A stretch of DNA of 64,000 nt, taken from positions 164,175,111 to 164,239,110 of the forward strand of contig OY294069.1 in assembly GCA_958510875.1 (NCBI GenBank), written 5' to 3'. Position numbers and translations under genes: made by a program. Below the pieces are notes generated by a model. It worked only from the letters and a program-made list of their open reading frames with translations. It was not told the origin of the DNA and did no database searches. Shown piece after piece: positions 11,467-23,119 of the stretch (position 1 is its first letter; every line of letters begins with the position of its first letter). Source of the stretch: Endomychus coccineus. Taxonomy: Eukaryota > Arthropoda > Insecta > Coleoptera > Endomychidae.

Positions 11467-12170
11467 GTTAACCGATCACTGTCGTCTTAACAAACATCTC
11501 CACACTATGGTCATCGCGGATGATCCTATATATAGGAAATGCAGAGAGGCGGAATAAACTATCTTTCACATCCTGTTTGGTATGCCCAGCATTAGCATAT
11601 CTCTGGCACCAACACTTCGGAGAACCAAAACTGCTCCCAGAAGAACTTATGAAAGCCAGTACAGGGTTTCGGCCAGCCACAAACCTGCTACGATAGAATA
11701 GGCTTCTGACCACGGGACGCACAATGAGCTCAACTCAGTGGCACTTAACATTTGAAGCCTTCTCCCTACAAGCGATGATGATGATGACCCTTTGGTATCA
11801 CGAGAGATCTCACTAGATGAGGATTTCCACAACTTCGCCGTTCGATAGAAAAATTGGGTCTGGAAGAAGTTCGGCAGGTCTTGAACTTGGCAATGAATTG
11901 GTTCGCCTACCTGGAATCTCTCGTGGTGGAATATCATCTGTCCGATTTCTGATGAGCACCGACCGCAGAAATTATTATAGAAGAGGAAGAAGTCGCCAAC
12001 CTTCTTACGATGTTCTGAAGAGGTCAATGAAATTGTAAGTGTGACACCACCAGCACTAATAAGAAGAATAGCTCTCATCTGGATAGCATCTAAGAGCTTC
12101 AGCGAACGTTTGGGAGCTGAACTCCAAATATGTGAACAATACTCCAGAACAGGTCAAGTCAAATCTTTGC
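11467..12170 (-). pseudogene. LINE reverse transcriptase, C-terminal fragment
   Basis: Reading the minus strand from 12170 downwards gives a block with LEYCSHIWSSAPKRSLKLLD followed by AIQMRAILLIS, the typical post-RT thumb region of Jockey/I-like non-LTR retrotransposons. A long open stretch (12078-11647) follows with SLTSSEHRKKVGDFFLFYNN, CSSEIGQMI and FYRTAKLWKSSSSEI, corresponding to the family C-terminus. The reading frame shifts at least once and ends without the 3' tail being identifiable. RT catalytic motifs are absent, so it is a 5'-truncated remnant. A related fragment lies at 34781-35100. Confidence 0.7.
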
Positions 12171-12733
12171 TTTGAGAGGGGCTGTTGGTGGGTTTACCGA
12201 ACATGGATATGGAGGTGTACCTGATATCATCATATTAGGGATTGTGAAATACGCTCTCCTGTAGAAGATACAAGCATGAGTTTTGTTTGAATTAAACAAC
12301 TAACTGAAAATTGTGAGCATTTCAAAAAACATACACCGCATATGATATAAACGGCTAGTGATTATTCTGATTTTTATGATTTTCTGTAAGTCTTCTTTTA
12401 TTTTATTTTGTACTGGCGCAATTAACTGCACTACTATTATTTTTACATACCTTTCTCAATGTGTTTTTAATGTGCTATTATACGCTTAAGGGGCTGTTAT
12501 GCATATGCCTTTATCAAACTTGTGACATGTGTATAGTTCCCACATCTATATTTATTATATGATATCAAACTTACTTACCTGATGTACATTGCAAATGTTA
12601 CCCGATATATTTAGGTCATTACGATGACTACATTACATATACCTTGTATTTATAAAGTCTTTGTTTCTTTGTGTGTTAGCATTGTTAAATAAAGTGAATT
12701 AATATTATTAAATTCTACTAGATTACCAAATCC
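12171..12733. other. Intron sequence; possible LINE 3' UTR
   Basis: AT-rich and gene-free. AATAAAGTGAATTAATATTATTA near its right end is polyadenylation-signal-like, but no element boundary could be set. Confidence 0.3.
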
Positions 12734-13060
12734 CTATTTCAGAATTATTTTCCGATCTTTATTCATTGCATCAACCTGTCGTTCCTCTGCCTTCATCAGA
12801 TCGTTATATTGCAGCAAAAACAAAGTTGGTGCCAAGACAGATCTCTGTGTAACACAACGATTAATAGCCATTGTATTAGACAAGACTCCGTCAACCATCA
12901 CACGGAGTGATCTACCTGAGAGACAAATAGATACTAAAGGACAAAGTTGAGGCTGCAAACGGACGTTTCTCATGGAGGCCTTGGTGCCTTATGTTTCGTA
13001 GATATCCTATGCTTCACCTGGAGTTTCCACGCCTCGATGAGTACGAGTCGGATGGCTCTA
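12734..13060 (-). pseudogene. LINE reverse transcriptase, palm fragment
   Basis: The minus strand reads IGYLRNIRHQGLHEKRP in one frame, then in the next SICLSGRSLRVMVDGVLSNT, followed by a degenerated GVPQGSVLAPTLF motif (here TQRSVLAPTLFLLQYNDLM). This is the block just before the catalytic F/YADD motif in Jockey-like RTs. The ADD motif and everything downstream are missing, and the frame changes near 12975. Orientation is the same as the LINE piece at 11.5-12.2 kb, so both might be parts of one broken copy. Confidence 0.7.
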
Positions 13061-13369
13061 TTTCTATAACACATAACTTGTGAGAAGGAATTTAGTTTTT
13101 AATTTTGCTTCTAATCCTACATAAAACAACGTTAAGTTCAAAAGAAGAATGCCACACTTGCTCGCATAGTTTGCCCGGCCCTTGCAATCTGTTGATATGG
13201 TTCCCACGACCAACTCTCACTCCTTTTGTCAGCGATCGGCTGGTTTAAAGTAACTGAATGATTTATTCATGGACTTTAGCGTTAGATAGTAAACGGAGTG
13301 AGAGTAGAAAGGTTAATATTTGAATATTCAATAGTGTTGCCAAAACAAAATAAATATTATTACTTATCA

Positions 13370-13620
13370 TAGATACTAGGTACATATGAAGTTAAGGAAG
13401 CAATACTTCCTTTGCTTCAAAGGAGCCCACGTGGCTGGAAAAACTAGTGCTGCTCTCGAATACAATTATTCTAGGACACACAAAATTTTGATGTTCACAA
13501 TTGTAGGAAATTAGAATATTGTGGTTTTTGAGATGTCATGCGTTCGCAATCAGGCCGATTGCCAACTCAACTACTTTGATACGAGTCAACTTGTTGGTTA
13601 TTAGAACACGTATTTTCAAA
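13370..13620 (+). repeat. Dispersed repeat, copy 1 (pair with 18370-18680)
   Basis: Blocks AGGTACATATGAAGTTAAGG, TTCCTTTGCTT, TACAATTATTCT-GGACACACAAAA and AGAATATTGTGGTTTTTGAG, plus a GATGTCATGCGTTCGCAATC-like block with AGGCCGATTGCCAAC, are all found again in the same order and orientation at 18370-18680 with moderate divergence. Probably non-coding parts of one transposon family; the pair may extend to ~14280 and ~18900 (CTGGCTCACACGATGTTC blocks). Confidence 0.65.
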
Positions 13621-13719
13621 TATCTGTTTGAAGAAGCTACGGTTATAATAAAATCAGTCGCATTTTATTATTACCTCAGTGAAAATCAAACTCTCAAAAG
13701 TTACTTATTATTATCAGCA

Positions 13720-14010
13720 GAGATGGACATGAGACCTGCTTGCCTCCGTACCATATGTATAGCAGAAATCTATTGAAAAATATGGCGAATCTCTCAATGA
13801 TTATCAACTCTGGTGTTCCACAGGGATGTGTTTGATACCAACTTTGTTTCTGCTTCATATCAACGATCTGTTTGAAATTACCACCTGTCTCGTTCACAGA
13901 TTTGCAGATCATGGTACCGTTTTCTCATCTAGAGAACTGAGGAAAGAGTTATTCATCTGATTGATGATGTTACATTTACGACTTCTAGAACATCTTAGAA
14001 AGGTGGGCGA
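13720..14010 (+). pseudogene. LINE reverse transcriptase fragment (PQGC...FAD region)
   Basis: A decayed copy of the RT palm: INSGVPQG at about 13803-13830, then in a shifted frame PTLFLLHINDLFEITT and VHRFADHGTVFSS. Here FADD has become FADH, a loss of a catalytic aspartate. Frameshifts flank each block. It is closely related in wording to the fragment at 12734-13060 but on the other strand. The piece is too short to assign a clade firmly; Jockey-like is my guess. Confidence 0.65.
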
Positions 14011-15241
14011 TCTCTCCCTTTTTTATAGATATTTTCGTGGTCGGCGTTCCGCTTGAAAGCTTGTCTGTTGTTCTACCATGAGAGATTCCGGAATTGACGA
14101 GCTCAAGCTAGTCAACTCAACTTTTTGCTTAGTGAGGTCTTTCTTTATGCCTAAAACCTCCAAACCTTCAAGAAAAATTCGAATACCTATCTCCTCTCCT
14201 AATATTCCATCGCTGGCTCACACGATGTTCTTCGAACATTAAAGGTTTTCTCTCGTGTTGTCAAAGTAAAGAAAAAAGGTTCATAATGTATGTACACCAC
14301 GTAATGATTCATCTATTCAATTTTTTCTTTAAGATTTTTCATGTTCCATGAAATGTGGGTTACGTTTTTGGACATGTCCTCTGATTTCGTGACAACGAAA
14401 AAAACATGGAGATATGAATATAATACTTCAGGGAACACGTATTCATTAATCCTCCTTCAGAGGTCACTAATTAAAATTTCTGATATCAAGAGGTTCATTG
14501 TTATACAAAATAATCGCAGGCAATTCGACTTAGTCTAATTAAAATAACTGTTTGTTCGCATAATTGGATTGTGTATCTCTACAAACTTTTGTCTCCAGAA
14601 GGAACGTTTTTGTAAGCCTACGGAAACATTTCTTGGAGATCAGCATTGAAGTGTAATATCAGTTACTTATTCTCCATTCAAAGTGTCAGTAGCAGCTTGT
14701 TACAATAAATATATTTGAGTTATTCCAGGTGGAAATAAAGTTTTTGCCGGTACACTTTTCGCGTCTCCTTCGTATTGAAATTTAATTCAATAGCATTTTG
14801 ATTTATGTAGGTTGTCTGAAAATAGAACTACGTGAAGGGGTATAATCCAACGGGATGAATCATACGAAAATTGATATTCAATAATATCGAATTTGTAGAT
14901 TGAAGCTCGCATAATGGCTATTCAATTGAGGGAGTAACATTGGATGGTAGACCGAATACTGGATTTCTGTTCATGAAATGTGGCTTAGGAGAAATATTGC
15001 CGGTCAATCAGTTGACCTCTCCTTTGCCGACTCAACCGACTGTAGTACCATCAAGCGATCGGTTTACCCATAAGCAAAGGAAGATACTCCACTGGCGTCC
15101 GGTGATATTTCCAATAAGGAAAGCAAACCTAATTATAACGTAATTCTATTCTCCTCTCCTTCTGGTCAAAAAATAGTTATGACAACTGAGTAGATCTTTT
15201 TGTAATGACAACAAAGATAGTTCTGGAAGTCTATTCTCCAT
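14011..15241. other. Intron sequence with weak repeat blocks
   Basis: A block at 14150-14240 (ACCTTCAAGAAAAATTCGAAT...) recurs near 54160-54185 and, in its last part, near 18820-18870. No gene seen in the remainder. Confidence 0.4.
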
Positions 15242-16211
15242 GTCTAGGAACTAGATCGATATTGATGGTCTGAACATTAACCCGATGGCACTATGGTTTA
15301 TCGTTAGAGGACGTTTCAATGACCAATTCATCTCACATACCGAATTTCCCCCAGCTGCTAGATCTCGAGATACGGCATCAGCATTTTTTATTTTTTTTGA
15401 CTGGAGGTTAACCCCTTCCAAGTTGCGGTTACTTGAAAAGCATGCCATTCTTATACGCTTCCACCATGTGCCATCATTTTTCATCGTGTCCGTTTATCAG
15501 GCCGACCAGTTAAAATTTAACCAAAAATGGACTGCAAGTTAACCCCCCCCCCAAACCTGGTGGAAAAAGTTCATTGGTGTTGGCAATTGTTAACATACCC
15601 TATGCCATCAAAAGTTTTCGGCCCATTTCCGAGTAATTGGCTATTAGTTAGACCAAAAATGTTTCTTTTCTTCATTTTGTGAATAAAACTTGCGGGTTAC
15701 AAGGTAACATGATGGCACCATATTAAATAACTTTATTGGAGGTCAAATAAAGATTTAAAATTATTGCCATCACTCCTTGCCTATTTCAACCCCCCAAAAT
15801 TCCCTAAAATCATTCAGCAGAATAAAAAAATAAAAGAAAAAATAGCCGTTTCGATTTTAAACCCAGCCAGAGTCTCAAAAATTGACTAATTTATCATAAA
15901 ATTGGCTATATTATCATATGACTCATATTTTTTGGGGGTGGTTTTAGGGGGTTTTGTGGGGTTGAAATAGGCAAGGAGTGATGGCAATCATTTTAAATCT
16001 TTATTTGACCTCCAATAAAGTTATTTAACATGGTGCCATCATGTTGCCTTGTAACCCGCAAGTTTTATCCACAAAATGGAAAAAAGAAACATTTTCGGTC
16101 CAAATAATGGCCAAATTCCTTGAAAATGGACCGATGACTTTTGATGGCATAGGGTATGTTAACAATTGCCAACACCAATGAACATTCTCCACCAGGTTTG
16201 GAAGGGTTAAC

Positions 16212-17141
16212 TTGCAGTCCATATTATTCTTAATTTATGTAAATGATATATTTCTATTAACTTCGACAGCAAAAATTATAAGTTTTGCGGATGACACGGC
16301 CATCATATACAAAGCAGATGACTGGAAAGCTATTAAATACTTAGTGGAAAATGATTTTAAAATTATACTACAATTCCTGAACAATAAATTATTATCTATA
16401 AATGTCGATAAAACCAAATTTGTACCTTTTGCCATATCTAAGAAACGTTTGCCAACATATGAAAACCTTGAGATATTTCTAGATGGTAAAATGATATTAA
16501 TTAATAAAGCAGTGAATTTAAAATATTTAGGGGTATATATCGATTGCCATCTACGGTGGGATGTTCATGCTAAGAATTTGGTAAAACGATTAAGATGCAC
16601 AGTATCAAAAATTAAATATTTGAAAACTTTTTGTGATCAACTTCAGCTCAAAACTGTCTATTTTGCACTAATTCAGTCCCTTTTAAGTTATAATATATTA
16701 TCATGGGGAGGAATAACTAACCATTATCTGAAAAGCATTGAAATTGCGCAAAAATGGCTATTAAAGGTAATATATAATAAGCCCTACAGATTTAGTACAG
16801 AATCACTGTATAAAGTCTCCATGATAAAAGACCCCAGGCAGCTATATTTCCAAGTCTTAACGTCATATTTTTTCAAAAATAGATATAAAACAACTGTTAA
16901 ACACTTATATGAAACCAGAGGTAAAACTAATCTATATGTAGTACCAAAAATGAATAAGACTTTTGGACAAAGAAGTCATTTATTTCTTGCTCCTAGAGCT
17001 TTTAACAACTTACCACCTGAAATAAAAGGAATAACTTCATTTAATATATTCAAAAAAAAAGTTAAGTACTTTCTTACTAAAACAACTAGGCTTAAGATTC
17101 ATTCAATAATTGATATAAAAAATTCTTATATCTACACTTGA
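16212..17141 (+). pseudogene. 5'-truncated LINE RT ORF with FADDT motif
   Basis: An open frame of 309 codons, really beginning at about 16223 inside the foldback element. It contains IYVNDIFLLTSTAKIISFADD, with the catalytic FADD at about 16284-16295, then VDKTKFVPF and LGVYIDCHLRWDVHAKNLV, the thumb block LSYNILSWGG, and a C-terminal LFLAPRAFNNLPPEI block. It lacks the endonuclease and RT motifs before palm motif C, so it is a 5'-truncated retrotransposon copy. The frame is unbroken, which suggests a fairly recent insertion. The 3' UTR is AT-rich and ends in a (TTA)n run at 17770-17785, as in I-type and related LINEs. Non-functional alone. Confidence 0.85.
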
Positions 17142-17785
17142 ATATAAATAATTACAAAAATAACTATACAAGTATTGTTTCTTATGCGATCATATTGTGA
17201 AATTACAGTATTTACACCTAATTATTACGGTTATTGTTAGTTAACGATGTGACAGATTTTATATATTAAATTCATCACATATGTAGATTGTCATGATTGT
17301 GTTAGTGAAGGTTTTACGGGAATTCAAAAATTTTAGTTTATTATCACCCTAATTTTATATTATATTGTAATTTCATATGTAATATACTGCTGAGTTTTTC
17401 TCAATTATTATTAAATAATCTAGTATAATATCTTATGCATACGGATTATACATATTACATTACATTTTATATAAAAATCACTAATAATACTACAATTCAA
17501 CAATAACATTGTAGTAATCTAATATTATATAATAGGATACATTCATATTCTATTCAATAGGTGTTTATATTTTTTAAATATGTATAGTATATTTATTTCT
17601 AAATTTAAATAATTCTCTGCACTCTAAACCCATAAACAAGGTTTATCCTTCATGGGGCTTCCTAAGTTTATTATATTTTTCTATAATAGTATTTATAATC
17701 TTTATTACAATTGGTCTATTTTATCTAAAATTTATATACCTACTGTACTATCTGTATTTAATGAATAAACTTATTATTATTATTA
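16223..17785 (+). mobile_element. 5'-truncated LINE insertion with (TTA)n tail
   Basis: The boundaries come from the host palindrome: the uninterrupted arm reads CTTGCAGTCCATTTTCGGTC in the other copy, while here the sequences on either side are separated by this 1.56-kb LINE. It carries the RT-containing ORF described separately and terminates in TTATTATTATTATTAT. Confidence 0.8.
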
Positions 17786-18071
17786 TTTTCGGTCCAATTT
17801 TAACTGGTCGGCCTGATAAACGGACACGATAAAAAATGATGGCACATGGTGGAAGTGTATCAAAATGGCATGTTTTTCAAGTAACCGCAACTTGGAAAGG
17901 GTTAACCTCCAGTAAAAAAAAAAAAAAAATTCGGATGCCGTATCTCGAGATCTAGCAGCCGGGGAAAATTCGGTCTGTGACATGAATTGGTCATTGAACC
18001 GTTCTCTAACGATAAACCATAGTGCCATCGGGTTAATGTTCAGACCATCAATATCGGTGTAGCTCCTAGAC

Positions 18072-18369
18072 TATTAGGCACTGTACAATTTTGAGTTCTA
18101 CAGAAGCACTAGTTGCGGGGATTGGATTGGACCTCCCTACCACAAAAAGAATTATGACATGTTGCTGATAACCGACTGAAAAACTTTCAAAGGCTACAAG
18201 CGATGACACAATATTATTGTTAGACTCATCTGAATTGCAGAAGCGTGTAAAATGGAAGCAGCATTTTCATGAACTCTCGGTTCATTAGTGCTGGTTAAAA
18301 ATGCAGGATCCCTTCTGTTGCAGTTAGGATGAGTGAATACGTAAATACGTTAAAATACACACCATTAGT
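18072..18369. other. Intron spacer, nothing recognised
   Basis: No coding homology or repeat pairing seen. Confidence 0.4.
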
Positions 18370-18900
18370 GTAGTATTAGGTACGTATAAGGTTAGGGAAG
18401 TAACGATTCCTTTGCTTTGCCGCTGGAAATACTACTGGTCGAAAATTTTCTCTTAAGCTTCCTAAATCTTACTGAACATCATATGAATTTTAGATTATGT
18501 ATGGAATTGCTGTTCTCGATCATTGTTTTGTACAATTATTCTGGCACACAAAACCAAATTTGTACATCTCTACAATTGTAGAGAATTAGAATATTTTGGT
18601 TTTTAAGATGTCAAGCGTTTGTAATCAGGCCGATTGCCAACCCAACGATTTTGATAAGGATCAAAAAAACATCCGCTACTGTGTCCATAGTTGTGAACTC
18701 TTTTAGTGTAATAAATTCACATGCATTGTTTTTTGAATTTATCTTCTTCAGGATATATCGCAGTCAACCCAGAAAGTAATGCTGGTACTTCAAAATATCT
18801 TCCATTGCTCATATCCTGCCCCAAGATTCCACCACTGGCTCACACAATGTTCTCCGGACGTTATGGGTTTTCCGCTCGCGTCTCGCCTAGCCAAAATATA
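18370..18900 (+). repeat. Dispersed repeat, copy 2 (pair with 13370-13620)
   Basis: Same blocks as at 13.4-13.6 kb, including GTATTAGGTACGTATAAGGTT, TTCCTTTGCTTTGCC, GAATATTTTGGTTTTTAAGA and GGCCGATTGCCAACCCAACG. A later CCACTGGCTCACACAATGTTC block matches 14210-14230. An 18721-18906 open frame is short and unsupported. Confidence 0.6.
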
Positions 18901-18989
18901 ATATGACAGGAAAAAATTGTCCGTCTTCAGGATATTCCGTTTATTAGCGCGATGACATGTGTGACGTAAGTGGTATTTTACGACTTTTA

Positions 18990-19227
18990 GTGACTTTTAA
19001 CAGACATCAACCTAAAAAAAGTTTTAACGGAAACATACACACTGTTGAATATTATTTGTACAACACCCATGTCAACAACAGAATGTGAACGATATTTCTC
19101 CACCATCAAACGCATTAAAACTTTTCTGAGAAGCATAATGTCAAAATTTCGACTGAATGCATTGGCGGACATATCAATAGAAAGAAGTTCGTCCAGTCTA
19201 TCCCGGATGTTGACAACAAAGTCGTAG
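18990..19227 (+). pseudogene. hAT transposase C-terminal dimerisation fragment
   Basis: About 60 residues: STTECERYFSTIKRIKTFLR, then SIMSKFRLNALADISIER, up to a stop at 19227. This is the hAT-C dimerisation motif as seen in ZMYM1-like transposases (TSVERSFS-LKRIKT-LRS-M---RLN-LA-L-I). Upstream sequence to 18990 may belong to the same element but shows no frame. No terminal repeats or target duplication could be matched. Confidence 0.75.
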
Positions 19228-19432
19228 ACTTTTTTCTGCCCACCCTCTTTTATAACTCACGATTGGATTGTGAACTACTTTTTTACTCTAGCTTACGTCT
19301 GGCTATTCTATGTCAGTTATATACAAACCTATTCCCGATTGCAAACAGGATTTCTGAAATATGTATTTTGAAATAGTCGTGGTATTACTGGGATGTATTC
19401 GATTTAGTCTTTATAATTACTTAACATGAGTC

Positions 19433-19680
19433 ATGGCAAATTTTGTTGAAATGATTGAAGCCCAGAAAAGCAAGTGGTGTGTGATTCACAATACTTATGT
19501 ATATCGACGCCTACGCGAGAGCTGCGTAATAGGTTTAATTGAACAGCAATGTGTGGCTAATGTTGCTAGCGTCCATGTTCTGAAAGCCACGGCGGCAAAA
19601 GACCATGCCAGAGATACTGAAAACATTTTTGTTTTGAAGTGTGAAATTTTGTCTATTATTATTAAGTCTATACGTTTGAG
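19433..19680 (+). pseudogene. Possible FLYWCH-type zinc finger remnant
   Basis: The plus strand has HNTYVYRRLRES, then with a one-base shift SYW, then IEQQCVANVASVHVLKATAA and KDHARD. The spacing of Y-R, W-C, C-A and H-H resembles a FLYWCH zinc finger of transposon-derived proteins, with one histidine changed. Evidence is motif spacing only. The rest of the 113-codon frame is AT-rich and unlikely to be coding. Confidence 0.35.
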
Positions 19681-19774
19681 AATTATATATTGCATTATGG
19701 TTATTAAATTGTCTGGACTACACAATTACAGGTTGTGGAGGAATATTTTGATTGTTTTGTCTTGGCTTTTGTGA

Positions 19775-21375
19775 TTTTAATTGTATAGGAGGATATTTAT
19801 TTTTATCACTTGTATTTAATTATAGGTTTTTGGTGATATCTTACATTATTTTTGCATTGCCTGTTAATTTATTAATTATTGATTTTAATATAAAAATATT
19901 TTGAAAATTGTTGGAAACATTATTCATAAATGTGTTTATGATAGTTTCTGCACTAGTTAAAAACTCCTTCAACTCGTTTTGATTACCATCGTATTGTGGT
20001 ACACGAAATATTGAGGCTTAAAAGTTAATATCATACTTGTATTATTAGGATTAGTATTATCAGTAGTTAGGAAATTATTGGAAATTGATAGGACTCCGAT
20101 AGCTTCGATTAAGTGATCAAAATCAGACATGTACATATTATCAAAAAATTATCACTAGAATTATAGCAATGAGAGGATTGATTGGATGTACTTCTTACAT
20201 ATTCTCCCTGCGATGCGTGGTTATCCTATTTTGTGAATGAGCAGTTTTTTTGTTTGAACATGAATTATTCATAGAAACTCCAATAACTGCTCGATGAGAT
20301 TCTTCCAGTATCCTAACGACTGCGCCAGTTAACATAAGGGTTTTAAAATATAGCCAAAATTAACTTTATTAAAATCACGATGAGCTCATTATGAATGAAT
20401 TGAATCAAGTTTTCATTTTAACTTACCTATTCAAATGATGCAAATCTATTCTGGAGATAGATAAGATAGAATAAATTCAATACTCCTAGTGACTTTTACT
20501 TAATATGATGCCAAAATTCCTTATTATGTGAAGTTACGTGTATTTTTGTATTGCTATCATCAATTGTCCTTTTGTTTAATGTTCGATATTACATAAATCT
20601 ATCGATCGGGACTATCCGCTAAAGTGGTTGCAAGGATTCCGAAAGAGCTTGTAATGTCATCGGAATAGAATGAATACCTCTATGAAGAGCTTATAACGAT
20701 TCAATACCACTTGAATGGATCTAATCCTAAAATTGAAAACCGTTACGGAATTATCAATTTAACACAGAGCAAAATAATTCATTCGAGGTAAATATTGTTC
20801 GGTAGGGAAAGGATTATCTCATGCAACCAATGTATTGTTACAGGCAACTTATTAGAATACTTAGGTATTGAAATTGGTTTATTGGATTAATAAGAGTAGT
20901 GCAATGATTCGACGGTCCAGTCTCGTTGGTTATATGAGGATTGTTTATCGTCACTTTATTTTCAAGATCATATAGTACAATGAAGTTGATCTGTTCCATA
21001 GAGCACGCTTCTGTAAATTCGGTGAAATTCATTTAGTGGCGTCGTTTTCTGACGAACAGTTTTTTCAATGAACAGTTCCCTGTTCATTAAGAATGTTGGA
21101 AAACTTCTTAAGCAAACTAGAACTTCTGCTATTCTCTATCACTAAAGTATTAGTATTTTGTTTTATAGACGTTTTTCTGAGTTGTATTCAATAATTTATT
21201 TATCAAAGTTCAATTACACATAATTAACGATAACGAAAGTCGTTGCTTGAACAAAACTATTTACTTACTATTTAACGGAATTCACTATGAAATTTGTCAG
21301 AAATGCAAAGAAATTTATCTTGCATCAACAATTCAATTGAGGACTCCATTTTTCTAGATACATACTGGGGACTTC
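19775..21375. other. Intron sequence, AT-rich, nothing recognised
   Basis: No open frames with homology, no repeat pairs found. Confidence 0.5.
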
Positions 21376-21493
21376 CATAATAACATATCTACTTCTATAA
21401 CTTTTTAAGTTGCTTCACAATCTCAAAATACCGTTCATAATAACATATCTACTTCTATAACTTTTTAAGTTGCTTCACAATCTCAAAATACCG
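21376..21493. repeat. Exact 60-bp tandem duplication
   Basis: Units 21376-21435 and 21436-21493 are identical over their shared length, both starting CATAATAACATATCTACTTC and ending CACAATCTCAAAATACCG. Identity with no substitutions indicates a very recent duplication or an assembly artefact. Confidence 0.95.
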
Positions 21494-23105
21494 AAAAATC
21501 ATAAAACAAACATGTTCCACTTCAGGAAAAAAATGACCATCATAGTTATAGTATTTTGTGCAGCCAATTTATTTGAACAATTTCCTTGAATATGTGCTCC
21601 GCTATCTTCATAAAACCAGGAATATTTAGTGCAATTGTCTTGATGATGCATGGCGTTTTATATTCGCTGTGAATCTAAATTTCAAAAGAACTTCAGAAGT
21701 ACAGAAACGGTCGATTCAGATATTCCATGTTCAGTCCTTAATTGAAATAGTGAGGTGCTACAAAGAAACTTGTCGTAGATCCTAGATTGAATATGAATTC
21801 TCATTATCTGAAGGAGCGCGGTGCAATCGTTATCGTAGGCACCATTAAGAAGGTACTTAGGAAGTTGCAACGAATCTAATCCAACGGCGGGTGGTATACG
21901 AGATGTTGTAATATAGAAAATTCCATTTCCACAGTAAGTATCTATTTTTGAATAAATAAAGAGAGGAAGGAACGTATGAGATTATAGACACCGTTCGGGA
22001 TAGCTCTTGATGGTCGATAAGTTATTTCAAATTCGACATCAGCAAACCTGTTACTACTAGTCACAAGTTTATTTTGAATTTCGGGAAAATTAAACTACTT
22101 TTGTTCAATTAGATTCATTGAAAATCATTTGGACGTGGCCACCTTCATCGTAATCTAATTTAATAATAATTAATTGAGTTTACTCAAACTAAATCAAGGA
22201 AAATTATTTGAGCATGGTCGTTTTAACTGAAATTGAACTTTCCGAAATGTCATTAAAGGGGGTCAAGTTTTGTTTGAGTTAAATTAACTGAGAATTAATT
22301 GAGCGTGATCAGTTAAGTAACCTGCAAGATCAGTATCAACGATACAAAATAAATGAGTCACTAAGCCATACTATACCCGAGGTGTACCCCGGAGGACTAT
22401 TTCAGGACCGTTATATTAACTCTTTTTTGAACCTATCACTCCTTACATTTTTGTGGAATCTTACCTTAAGACTGTGTCAAGTTAAGACTGTGTCAAGTCT
22501 AAAGTACAAGGCATTCCACTCATCACACCTCAGTTTGCAAATGCCAGATTTCTTCAATATATCTTTTTTAGTTTTTAAGAAATTGAAATATATCTTGTAA
22601 GTCTTTACCTAAATATGTAAGACATGTGAAATTTGATTCGGTTTTATTATTGAAACAAATAATCTATACTCATATTTTAATAATTCAAAATCTAACAAAG
22701 ATAAGTTGAAGAAATCTGGAGCTTACAGGCTGAAGATCCTAGCTTCGAGAATGCCACAGTGAAAAGAAACAATTTGTCACCATTATTTCTAAATCAAATG
22801 TTACAAATTTCGTGTATATTTGAGTTCAATGCTCCAACTTCCGAAAGTCATACATATTTTATAATATTACATCAAAAAATTTATAATCTATGAAAAATTA
22901 AAGTATTACGCGATGATGTGAGGAAGCATTATTCTGAAACATGTCAGTTTAATTATTATTATAAATTCAAAATTATATTATATTATAGAAAAATAAATTG
23001 GATTTTATTTGATTCCAATTAGGTTCACTGGAAATTAATTAAGCATGGCCACAATTGTTCAAACATTATCTCCCAGAATTCAATTTAGCGTGTGTACCTG
23101 AAAAT
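21494..23105. other. Intron sequence with scattered 'GAGCATGGYCA' motif
   Basis: A loosely repeated block (ATTCATTGAAAATCATTTGG / AATTATTTGAGCATGGTCG / AATTAATTGAGCGTGATCA / AAATTAATTAAGCATGGCCA) occurs at about 22111, 22203, 22290 and 23031. TTAAGACTGTGTCAAG is duplicated in tandem at 22463-22498. No gene. Confidence 0.45.
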
Positions 23106-23119
23106 CAGGATACATTTAA

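Larger units (their letters stand above)
15242..18071. mobile_element. Large palindromic foldback element, copy 1, split by a LINE
   Basis: The element starts GTCTAGGAACTAGATCGATA and ends with the reverse complement of the same sequence (TATCGGTGTAGCTCCTAGAC). The left arm (to about 15800) and right arm (15900-16222 continuing at 17786-18071) are inverted copies sharing, for example, CGGCCGACCAGTTAAAAT, AATGGACTGCAAG, AACATACCCTATGCCATCA and GGCAAGGAGTGATGGCAAT. The loop is only about 100 bp. The right arm is interrupted at CTTGCAGTCCAT/TTTCGGTCC by a LINE (16223-17785). No coding frame of its own. A second, uninterrupted copy is at 55433-56587. Confidence 0.85.

Noticed and set aside
11647..12078. 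A 143-codon host protein
   Set aside because: The N-terminal part matches the post-RT region of LINEs and continues in other frames upstream; it is a retrotransposon remnant.
15285..18028. Open frames repeated at 15285-15542, 16025-16222, 17783-18028, 55547-55823 and 56359-56544
   Set aside because: They occur in arms of the foldback element and recur only because the arms are copies; no codon-like conservation.
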